NCBI GenBank assembly: GCA_964467005.1
Contig: CAYXPI010000127.1
Span: 1-10,905, forward strand
DNA length: 10,905 nucleotides
Reading direction: 5' to 3'
From: Thermohalobaculum sp964467005
Lineage (GTDB): Bacteria; Pseudomonadota; Alphaproteobacteria; Rhodobacterales; Rhodobacteraceae
Below the pieces are notes generated by a model that had not been told where the DNA came from, did not search any database, and saw nothing but the letters and a program-made list of their open reading frames with translations. The position numbers and the translations under genes were made by a program. Position 1 is the stretch's first letter, and each line of letters opens with the position of its first letter. This document shows, piece by piece, positions 1-5,913 of the stretch.

Positions 1-158
1 CTTCATCGAGGAGGTCTCCAACGAAACCCGCCTGCACTCAGCGCTCGGCTATCTCAGCCCGGCGCGCTTCAAGCAGATCAACCGCCCGGCCCTGGTTAAA
101 ACCGCCACCTGACCCTGTCCGGCCCCAGGGGCGCACGCCAACCTCTGGGGCGAATTCA
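1..158 (+). mobile_element. Right end of an IS3-family element
   Basis: The transposase tail is followed by a short non-coding stretch. The reverse complement of 136-158 starts TGAATTCGCCCCAGAGGTTG, which resembles IS3-family terminal repeats of the TGAA-CCGCCCC type, so the element probably ends at 158. A small inverted repeat, gccccag (122-128) with ctggggc (145-151), lies within this end. The other end is outside the window, so neither the repeat pair nor a target duplication can be confirmed. Confidence 0.55.
2..112 (+). CDS. IS3-family transposase (OrfB), C-terminal end only
   Basis: This is the last 36 codons of a DDE integrase-type transposase; the 5' part lies outside the window. The peptide carries the motif NETRLHSALGYLSPARF, which matches the conserved C-terminal N-x-x-R-x-H-S-x-L-G-Y-x-S-P-x-x-F block of IS3-family OrfB proteins (rve_3 region). 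The reading frame ends at a TGA 46 bases before a likely terminal inverted repeat, the normal layout for an IS3 right end. Completeness of the element cannot be judged from here. Confidence 0.85.
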   Translation, partial: FIEEVSNETRLHSALGYLSPARFKQINRPALVKTAT

Positions 159-172
159 TCCGGCACCCAAAT

Positions 173-244
173 ATAGAGCCAGATGGCGACGCGGATTACA
201 TCCGGCTGGAACCGGTCGCGTTTGAACGACATCCCGTCAACCAT
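173..244 (-). pseudogene. IS6-family transposase, N-terminal stub
   Basis: On the minus strand an ATG opens a peptide beginning MVDGMSFKRDRFQPDVIRVA and continuing IWLY. This matches the start of IS6/IS26-type transposases (F-K-x-R-x-F-x-x-D-V-I-x-x-A-V-W-x-Y). About 24 residues resemble the family; after that the reading continues into the neighbouring IS3 end with no further likeness, whereas full IS6 transposases are about 230 residues. The gene is therefore a truncated remnant, most simply cut by insertion of the IS3 element ending near 158. The outer IS6 boundary, perhaps near 306, is not clear. Confidence 0.6.
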
Positions 245-326
245 GACCCTCTTCGATCATGGGCTACCCGGAAACAGAGACAGGTTAGCGTTTGTCTGCC
301 AGCACCATTGGCTGAGCCCGGCGGCT

Positions 327-348
327 GGGGCGGTTGCGGAGCCGCCCC
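327..348 (-). terminator. Possible terminator hairpin after the RTX gene
   Basis: The arms ggggcgg (327-333) and ccgcccc (342-348) are perfectly complementary around an 8-base loop. They start 10 bases beyond the stop codon of the minus-strand RTX gene. No T-run follows in the direction of transcription, so this is a GC hairpin of uncertain terminator activity. Confidence 0.35.
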
Positions 349-357
349 GGCCGCGCC

Positions 358-1509
358 TCAGAGGAAGACGAAGTCGCTCGCGCTCAGCTCCTCGGGCCGA
401 ACGTCGAGGAGATAAAGCGTGTCGCCGTTCAGCGCGATCTCGGTCCCCGAGTCTTCGAACCACGAATACCCTGTGTCGTCCACCCATTGGGCGTTGTCCA
501 TCACCTCGTCGAAGCTGTCGACCGCCCAGGACAGCCGCCAACCGGAGCCGAACTCGAACACGATCTTGTCGGTGCCCGGTTCGAAATCCCTGATGTAGTC
601 GGTCTCGGCGTCGGTCGCGAGCCACCAGTAGCCGTTGTCTCCCTCGAACTCGAAGCGGTCGGCGCCATCGCCACCCATGAGCGTGTCGTCGCCATCACCG
701 CCGATAAGGGTGTCGTTGTCCTCGAAGCCTTCGATCCGGTCGTCGCCGGCGCGACCCTCGAGGCGGTTGTTGAGGTGGTCGCCGTCGAAGCTGTCGTGAC
801 CGTCCGAGCCAACCACGTTCTCTACGTTGACGACACTCTCTCGCCAGAGAGCCACAACGCCGTCGTCGATGAGCTGGATCGTGTCGATCCCCGGGCCGCC
901 ATCGACGAGGTCGGCATCCCCGTTCCCCGTCTCCAACGTATCGTTGCCCGCACCGCCCTTAAGGGTGTCGCCGCCTTCGACGAAGCGGTACTCAAACGGC
1001 TCATAGCGGTCGATCGCCCCGCCGCCGATGATGTGGTCGTTCCCGTCGCCCCCCGACAGATAGTTCCAGTCTTGGTTGCCGATGAGCGTGTCGTCGTAGC
1101 GGGTGCCGATGACGCCCTCGATGTTGACGAGCTGATCGTCATCCGCGTGGTCGCCCGACACCTCGGTCCGGCTGCGCGAGTCGAGATGGTCGGCCAGGCG
1201 AACCCGGACCCCGGACCAGGAGTACTCGTAGCTCGCGACATCATCGCCCGTGCCGCCGTCGAGGAAATCGCCGTCCTCCGAGCCGATCAGCGTGTCGTCA
1301 CCGCTCTCGCCATAGAGCGAGTCGCGGCCGCGGCTGCCGTCGAGGAGGTCGTCGTCGCTCCCGCCCCAGATCCGGTCGTCGCCGCCGCGGCCATAGAGCT
1401 CGTCGTCTCCGTGATAGCCCCACATGTAATCGTCTTCGGAGCCGGCCCTCAGCGTGTCATCGGGGTTGAGCCAGCGAAACCAGTAATTCGTGCCGTGATA
1501 GTGCGCCAT
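358..1509 (-). CDS. Small RTX (hemolysin-type calcium-binding repeat) protein, putative type I secretion substrate
   Basis: This 383-residue acidic protein is built mostly of glycine- and aspartate-rich nonapeptide repeats of the GGxGxDxLx type. Clear copies run from about residues 31-90 (for example GESGDDTLIGSEDGDFLDGG), again at about 137-210 and at about 250-285 (GGDGDDTLMGGDGADRF). Such repeats bind calcium and fold outside the cell. The end, residues about 286-383, is repeat-poor and finishes LSASDFVFL, the acidic/hydrophobic pattern of uncleaved C-terminal type I secretion signals. There is no N-terminal signal peptide and no recognisable enzyme domain. The start at 1509 is preferred over the upstream in-frame ATG at 1617 because AGGAG lies 7 bases before it and the extra N-terminus is basic and unlike the rest. 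No ABC transporter or membrane-fusion genes are in the window, so the exporter must be elsewhere. A bacteriocin, adhesin or S-layer-like role cannot be told apart. Confidence 0.88.
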   Translation of the reverse strand: MAHYHGTNYWFRWLNPDDTLRAGSEDDYMWGYHGDDELYGRGGDDRIWGGSDDDLLDGSRGRDSLYGESGDDTLIGSEDGDFLDGGTGDDVASYEYSWSGVRVRLADHLDSRSRTEVSGDHADDDQLVNIEGVIGTRYDDTLIGNQDWNYLSGGDGNDHIIGGGAIDRYEPFEYRFVEGGDTLKGGAGNDTLETGNGDADLVDGGPGIDTIQLIDDGVVALWRESVVNVENVVGSDGHDSFDGDHLNNRLEGRAGDDRIEGFEDNDTLIGGDGDDTLMGGDGADRFEFEGDNGYWWLATDAETDYIRDFEPGTDKIVFEFGSGWRLSWAVDSFDEVMDNAQWVDDTGYSWFEDSGTEIALNGDTLYLLDVRPEELSASDFVFL

Positions 1510-1883
1510 GGGTTGTCTCCTGTCTTCCAAGTTTCGACTGCGTCGCCGAGACCACCTCGGCTGCTGATCTTTGAAATGACAAGGAGAGGAGCGTGCCCGT
1601 CTGAAGAAGACGAGCAAACTTGTACCAAGACGCTGTGGTGTGGATCACTCTTGTATCAGCCGGCGACCTGGCAGCCATCGCACCTGATGCGGCGAAAACG
1701 GGCGGCAAGTCCGCAGGTATCGCCGATGCGCTGATCGCGAGACTTCCCGGAACTTGGCCGTCGCGTCCCCCACCTTCTTCGCCTGGGTGAGAGCCAGTTT
1801 CCTCGCATCATGCACACCTTCCCGAAACACTTCGGACTGGGAAGGGATCGGATCGGGATTGAGACATGGCCTTGCGCCCTGCC
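1510..1883. other. Stretch without a recognisable gene
   Basis: About 370 bases lie between the RTX start and the IS5 relic. They hold the RTX leader, including its ribosome site and a small perfect hairpin, ccgag (1546-1550) with ctcgg (1556-1560). Open frames on both strands (for example a minus-strand frame over 1645-1887) show no family I recognise. No convincing -35/-10 promoter pair could be picked out by eye. The part next to 1884 may include the non-coding end of the IS5 relic. Confidence 0.5.
1517..1521 (-). promoter_or_regulatory. Ribosome binding site of the RTX gene
   Basis: AGGAG on the minus strand sits 7 bases before the ATG at 1509. It fixes that start against the longer open frame that reaches 1617. 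Confidence 0.7.
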
Positions 1884-2650
1884 TCAATCGGCGCGGATGG
1901 TGACAGGCTTGGCAAGGCGGATGGCCTTGTTCTCGACCGAGACCCGGAAGGCGACCTCGCGGCGCTGCGCTCCGAAGCTGCGTGCCGTGAGGCGGTCGCC
2001 GCCCGTGCGCTTCAGCCGGAAGGCGGCGATATCATCCGCGCGGTGCCGCCGTGGTCAGCGCTCGGCGTTCGGATGGTCGGGTTGCCCGGCGGGATCACGA
2101 TTTTGGGCAGCGAGCGCGGCGGCCGGGCCATGATGGCGTCCGAGGTGTCGCCCTGGGTAAGCATATGGGCCAGGACTTCGCCCGTTCGCGCGTCGACCGC
2201 GAGGTGTGGCTTGCGCCATGCGCGCCGCTTTTCGCCGTGCTTCAGTCGGCCCGACGTACCGGGACCCCAGAATGCCAGCCCGGTGTTGTCGAGGGCGAGG
2301 ACCACGGGGCCCGTCCGCCGCCTCCGGGCCAGCGTTGTATGGTCGGGCACGGCGAGCGCGAGAACATCCGCCCCAGGAGAGACCACGTGACCCCGTCCGC
2401 TTGGCGCAGCGGAAGCCGGAACACCCTCGCCAGCGTCAGAACCGAGATCCGAGGACACGACCGAGGACCACGGCTGCCCGCCCCGGGTTCGTCGGCGCCG
2501 GGCGGCCAAGGCGGAAAGCGCGTCCTCCGAGATCAAGACCCGGACGTGGCTTCGCTGGACCGGCCCGCGGTTCTATTCGGGCCCGTTGGACACCCGATCG
2601 CGGGCGCGCGGGATGTTGTGACGGCAGAGTTCATGATGGTGTCTCGGCAT
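1884..2650 (-). pseudogene. IS5-family transposase, decayed (premature stop, frameshifts, deletions)
   Basis: Reading the minus strand in pieces recovers an IS5-type DDE transposase in the correct order. It starts at the ATG at 2650 with MPRHHHELCRHNIPRARDRV, followed by an in-frame TAG at 2573-2575 and then, same frame, ISEDALSALAARRRRTRGGQ. Near 2450 the match moves to another frame (ISVLTLARVFRLPLRQADG) and near 2370 it returns to the first frame (LALAVPDHTTLARRR). The run LDNTGLAFWGPG, with the likely first catalytic Asp, is followed by KHGEKRRAWRKPHLAVDA and a short PKIVIPP piece. A last shift near 2020 leads to a C-terminus with RLTARSFGAQRREVAFRVSV, ending at 1884. The usual segment with the second catalytic Asp (DGAYD-like) is not seen. 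At 767 bases it is shorter than an intact gene of about 950, so internal deletions are likely. It cannot encode an active transposase. Family assignment is from remembered motifs. Confidence 0.75.
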
Positions 2651-2882
2651 GCCCGGGCCCTACCGCACATCAGCGACCGGCACCGCGGCGCGCCCGGCAC
2701 CAAGGCCGCGCACGAACACAGAGGCGACCATCCGTCGACGGCGCTTGCTGAACCGGTCGTCTGCGGCCTACCCTTGCAACGAAGGAGCCACGCCCCCCAA
2801 ACCTGTACGGCCGCCGTTGTCCCGGATGATCCGACACCGGCCCCGAGGTTGCGAGCACCAGCAACCAAGCGAGGGAAACACC

Positions 2883-3794
2883 TTGGAGCAGCGCACGACT
2901 GCCGAGCACCGCCGGGTGCATTTCATTTCGGGGCTGCCGCGCTCGGGCTCGACGCTGACGGCGGCGATCCTGCGGCAGAATCCAGCCTTCCACGCCGGCA
3001 TGTCGAGCCCGATGGCCGGTCTCTTCGAGGGCGTGATCGCGCAGGTTTCGGCCGGCACCGAGATGGCCACGATGGTCGACGCCGACACGCGGGCGCGGCT
3101 TCTGCGCGGGCTCTTCGACGCCTACTACGCGACCCGACCCGAGGCGGTGATCTTCGACACCAACCGGTCCTGGACCGCGCATCTTCCGGCGCTCATGCAG
3201 CTCTTCCCCGAGGCGCGCGTGATCTGTTGCGTGCGCGACGTCGCCTGGGTGATGGACAGCCTCGAGCGGCAGTTTCGCAAGAACGCCTTCGAGCACACCC
3301 GCCTCTTCAACTCGCCGGCCGAGCGCTCGACTGTCTACACCCGGCTCGAGGCACTGGCGGGCGCGAACCGCCTGGTGGGCTATGGCTGGCACGCCCTCAA
3401 GGAGGCCTGCTACGGCGAGCACGCCGAACGGCTCGTGATCGTCGACTATGACTTGCTGACCCACCGGCCGGCCGAGGTCTTCGAGCTCATCTATCGGTTC
3501 ATCGGCGAAGCGCCCTTCGCGCACGACTTCGCGAATGTGGAGTACGACGAGCCGGCTTTCGACGCGCAGCTCGGCCTCGACGGGCTGCACCGGGTGCATC
3601 GCGAGGTGAAGCCGCAGCCGCGCCAGACCATTCTGCCGCCGGACCTCTTCCGGAAGTACGCCAATCTCGCCTTTTGGCGCGACCTTACGGACAGCCGCGC
3701 CTTCCGCATCGTCGCGCAGCCGGCCGCCGGCGCCGCCCCAACCGCCGAGGGCATGCCGGCCCCGGAGGCCCCGATCGGCAGCGGAAGCCCTTGA
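2883..3794 (+). CDS. Sulfotransferase-family protein
   Basis: This 303-residue protein resembles PAPS-dependent sulfotransferases, which move a sulfuryl group from 3'-phosphoadenylyl sulfate to an acceptor hydroxyl or amine. The 5'-phosphosulfate-binding loop is at residues 14-24 (FISGLPRSGST). The 3'-phosphate motif fits RDVAWVMDS at 118-126 (R-x7-S). C-terminal blocks include FIGEAPFAHDFANVEYDEP (about 207-224) and TILPPDLFRKYANLAFWRD (about 249-267). The open frame extends back to 2649, but the upstream 78 residues are Arg/Pro-rich and unlike the family. I therefore chose the TTG at 2883, which follows a gagggaaacacc stretch and gives a family-typical length; an alternative start remains possible. 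The last 25 residues or so are Ala/Pro/Gly-rich and probably disordered. Its acceptor cannot be told. It stands alone between an IS relic and a regulator, so a link to the downstream operon is unproven. Confidence 0.78.
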   Translation: MEQRTTAEHRRVHFISGLPRSGSTLTAAILRQNPAFHAGMSSPMAGLFEGVIAQVSAGTEMATMVDADTRARLLRGLFDAYYATRPEAVIFDTNRSWTAHLPALMQLFPEARVICCVRDVAWVMDSLERQFRKNAFEHTRLFNSPAERSTVYTRLEALAGANRLVGYGWHALKEACYGEHAERLVIVDYDLLTHRPAEVFELIYRFIGEAPFAHDFANVEYDEPAFDAQLGLDGLHRVHREVKPQPRQTILPPDLFRKYANLAFWRDLTDSRAFRIVAQPAAGAAPTAEGMPAPEAPIGSGSP

Positions 3795-4049
3795 TTTGCG
3801 CCACCGTGAGCGCCTTCGCCGCGGTCGAGCCGGTCGCATGGGCGCCCTTATCGGCCGCTTCGTCTTTCGAAAGGCGGGTTGTGCGCCGGTTGCGCTCGGT
3901 GAATGACGACGCGGCGAGGACGCGCCCAGCCGGCACCGCCGCTTGCTCAACCGGCCGCCCGCCGCCTAACCTGATCGATGCCCGGCCGGCCCCGAGAGAT
4001 CGCCATGGCCTGCGGTGTCCCGAAAACACCCGACGACGGACAGATTCGC

Positions 4050-4541
4050 ATGAGACAGGTGAGGCTCGATCCCATCGACATCCGGATCCTCGCGGCCGTG
4101 CAGTCCCACGGGCCCTTGAGCAAGACGAAGCTCTCCCATCTCGTCAACCTGTCGCCGACGCCCTGCTGGGACCGGCTCACCCGGCTGAAGGCCGCCGGCC
4201 TTATCCGCGGCTATCACGCAGACATCGCGCTCGATCGGATCTGCGACGTCATACAGGTCGTCGTGACGGTCTCGCTCACGCACCACCGCAAGACGGATTT
4301 CGAGCGCTTTGAGGCCCATATCGAGACGGTGGAGGACATCACCGACTGCGTGGCCACGGGTGGCGGCATGGATTACGTTCTGTGGGTCTACAGCCCGAAC
4401 ATGGCCGCGTTCCAGGCGCTGATGGGATCGCTCCTGTCGGCGGAGCTCGGGATCGATCGGTACATGACCTACATCGTGACGCGCGAGATCAAATCGGCCA
4501 GGCCGAGGCTCGTGCGGCTGGCATCCGGCTCTGAGCGCTGA
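4050..4541 (+). CDS. Lrp/AsnC-family transcriptional regulator
   Basis: This 163-residue protein has the two-part Lrp/AsnC layout. An N-terminal winged helix-turn-helix spans residues about 6-57, with LSHLVNLSPTPCWDRLTRLKAAGLIRGY matching the family signature L-S-x-T-P-C-x-x-R. A C-terminal ligand-sensing RAM domain spans about 65-150 and includes the effector-loop-like GGGMDYVLWVYSP. These proteins usually act as dimers or octamers and respond to amino acids or small metabolites. The open frame reaches back to 3978, with ATGs at 3978, 4005 and 4050. I chose 4050 because it gives the usual family start just before the helix-turn-helix, but its ribosome site is weak, so 4005 (gagag 6 bases upstream) is possible. 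It lies directly upstream of the DmdA-like/MtoX operon on the same strand, 161 bases apart and with a hairpin between, so it is the best candidate for the operon's regulator. Confidence 0.88.
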   Translation: MRQVRLDPIDIRILAAVQSHGPLSKTKLSHLVNLSPTPCWDRLTRLKAAGLIRGYHADIALDRICDVIQVVVTVSLTHHRKTDFERFEAHIETVEDITDCVATGGGMDYVLWVYSPNMAAFQALMGSLLSAELGIDRYMTYIVTREIKSARPRLVRLASGSER

Positions 4542-4601
4542 CCGGGCAGGCCGAACGGCCGGCCACAGCGGGCGACAAGAGCCCGTTCGGCCTCCGCCCG
4601 G
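4542..4601 (+). terminator. Strong inverted repeat after the Lrp gene, probable terminator or attenuator-like structure
   Basis: The arms aggccgaacgg (4548-4558) and ccgttcggcct (4583-4593) form an 11-base perfect stem. It is extended, after a 2-base bulge, by ccgggc (4542-4547) with gcccgg (4596-4601). The stem begins at the base after the regulator's stop codon. A second hairpin, gggccg (4600-4605) and cggccc (4610-4615) around TCTT, overlaps its foot by two bases. No T-run follows, so intrinsic termination is uncertain. Confidence 0.5.
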
Positions 4602-4690
4602 GCCGTCTTCGGCCCACACGGTCCCTAGCGCCGTGATAGGCAGGCCATCGAGGTGAGACCGCACGCCGGGTGCGGGCCGCAGGTGATAAG

Positions 4691-4696
4691 AGAGGT
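4691..4696 (+). promoter_or_regulatory. Ribosome binding site of the DmdA-like gene
   Basis: AGAGGT is 6 bases before the ATG at 4703. It selects that start over the in-frame ATG at 4670, which would add 11 mostly basic residues. Confidence 0.6.
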
Positions 4697-4702
4697 CGGC
4701 GG

Positions 4703-5845
4703 ATGGTCAGCGCAGCGGATGTCGGGTTCGGGACGCAGATCCGGAAATCTCCCTATTTCGACGCGACGATGCGTTGGGGGGCCACGGGCTTCTCGGTCTA
4801 CAACCACATGTACATCCCGCGCGATTTCGGCGATCCGGAGCAGAATTTCTGGAACCTGATCAACGACGCCATTTTGTGTGACGTGGCGGTCGAGCGTCAG
4901 GTCGAGATCGTTGGACCGGACGCTGTGCGCTTCGTGCAGATGCTGACGCCGCGGGATCTCTCGAAGCTGGCCGTGGGCCAGTGCAAATACGTGCTGATCA
5001 CCAACGCGGCGGGCGGCATCTTGAACGACCCGGTGCTGCTGCGCCTGGCAGAGGACCGCTTCTGGCTCTCCCTCGCCGACAGCGACATCCTTCTTTGGGC
5101 GCAAGGCGTGGCCGTGCATTCCGGGATGGAGGTCGCGATCCGCGAGCCGGACGTCTCACCGCTGCAGCTTCAAGGGCCGAAGTCCGGCGCCATCATGCGG
5201 GCGCTCTTCGGCGAGGGCATCGCCGATCTGCGCTACTACTGGTTGCGCGAGCTCGATCTCGACGGGATCCCGCTGGTGGTTTCGCGCACGGGGTGGTCGA
5301 GCGAGCTCGGCTACGAGCTCTACCTGCAAGACGGGGCGCTCGGCGACACGCTGTGGGAGAAGATCATGGCCGTCGGAGGGCCGCTCGGCCTCAAGCCCGG
5401 CCATACGTCGACCATCCGCCGCATCGAGGGCGGCATGCTCTCCTATCACGCCGATATGGATTGCGAGACAAACCCGTTCGAGCTCGGTCTCGACCGGCTG
5501 GTGAACCTCGACATGGAGGCGGAGTTCATCGGCAAGGCGGCGCTGCGGCGCATTCGCGAGGAGGGCGTCGGCCGGCGCCAAGTGGGCCTGTTGATCGACG
5601 GCCCGCGGCTCAGTGGGCCGAACACCCGCTTCTGGGCCGTTCAGAGCGCCGGACAGGTGATCGGCAAGGTCACCTCCGCGGTCTATTCGCCCCGGTTGGA
5701 GCAAAACATCGCTCTGGCGATGGTTTCGGCGGACCGGGCTGCCATCGGGACCGTGGTGGACGTCGCCATGCCGCAGGGTGCGTCGACGGCGACCGTCGTC
5801 GAGCGTCCGTTCTACGACCCGAAGAAAAAGCTGGCCGCGGCCTGA
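4703..5845 (+). CDS. DmdA-like, GcvT-family tetrahydrofolate-dependent demethylase
   Basis: This 380-residue cytoplasmic protein belongs to the glycine-cleavage T-protein/DmdA group, which transfers a methyl or methylene group to tetrahydrofolate. An aminomethyltransferase folate-binding domain spans about residues 30-270 and the GCV_T C-terminal beta-barrel about 285-370. Shared landmarks with DMSP demethylase DmdA are VYNHMYIP (33-39), CDVAVERQVEIVGPDA (59-74), LTPRD (81-85), GGILNDPV (104-111), WLSLADSDIL (121-130), VSPLQLQGP (151-159), SRTGWSSELGYELY (194-207) and the glycine-rich IEGGMLSY (241-248). The ND pair at 108-109 follows DmdA, where true T-proteins usually carry DD. DMSP demethylase makes 3-methylmercaptopropionate and 5-methyl-THF, but the non-DMSP relatives of DmdA are numerous. 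With no glycine-cleavage H or P genes nearby, a catabolic demethylase is the better reading; the substrate is not shown by sequence. It is the first gene of the operon, 68 bases before the MtoX-like gene. Confidence 0.82.
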   Translation: MVSAADVGFGTQIRKSPYFDATMRWGATGFSVYNHMYIPRDFGDPEQNFWNLINDAILCDVAVERQVEIVGPDAVRFVQMLTPRDLSKLAVGQCKYVLITNAAGGILNDPVLLRLAEDRFWLSLADSDILLWAQGVAVHSGMEVAIREPDVSPLQLQGPKSGAIMRALFGEGIADLRYYWLRELDLDGIPLVVSRTGWSSELGYELYLQDGALGDTLWEKIMAVGGPLGLKPGHTSTIRRIEGGMLSYHADMDCETNPFELGLDRLVNLDMEAEFIGKAALRRIREEGVGRRQVGLLIDGPRLSGPNTRFWAVQSAGQVIGKVTSAVYSPRLEQNIALAMVSADRAAIGTVVDVAMPQGASTATVVERPFYDPKKKLAAA

Positions 5846-5913
5846 GCGCAACGGGATAGTCTGAAGCCCAAGACAGGGCCGGGACACGGCCGGCAAGGGG
5901 AGGAACACAGCTG

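Noticed and set aside
334..1734. Long plus-strand open frame of 466 codons opposite the RTX gene
   Set aside because: It mirrors the minus-strand RTX repeats (Val/Ala-rich complement of the Asp/Gly codons), has no family resemblance, and the RTX strand has a clear ribosome site and repeat structure.
1645..1887. Minus-strand 80-codon open frame in the gap beside the IS5 relic
   Set aside because: No recognised motif, no strong ribosome site, and it probably includes IS5-adjacent sequence. A CxxC-like run in another frame (IRCDGC) was too short to use.
2051..3451. Plus-strand 466-codon open frame spanning the IS5 relic and the sulfotransferase
   Set aside because: It is out of frame with the sulfotransferase, rich in Arg/Gly/Pro as expected of a GC-rich shadow frame, and matches nothing.
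3864..3873. Perfect 10-base palindrome ctttcgaaag upstream of the Lrp gene
   Set aside because: A single short palindrome with no second copy found by eye; too little to call an operator.
3685..4029. Minus-strand 114-codon frame over the sulfotransferase end and the gap before the regulator
   Set aside because: A central run (TTRLSKDEAADKGAHATGST) looks somewhat protein-like and could be a relic, but I recognise no family and the ends are Arg-rich shadow sequence.
5877..5891. Small hairpin ggccg/cggcc before the methanethiol oxidase
   Set aside because: A 5-base GC stem is expected by chance in such GC-rich sequence and it has no terminator or riboswitch features.
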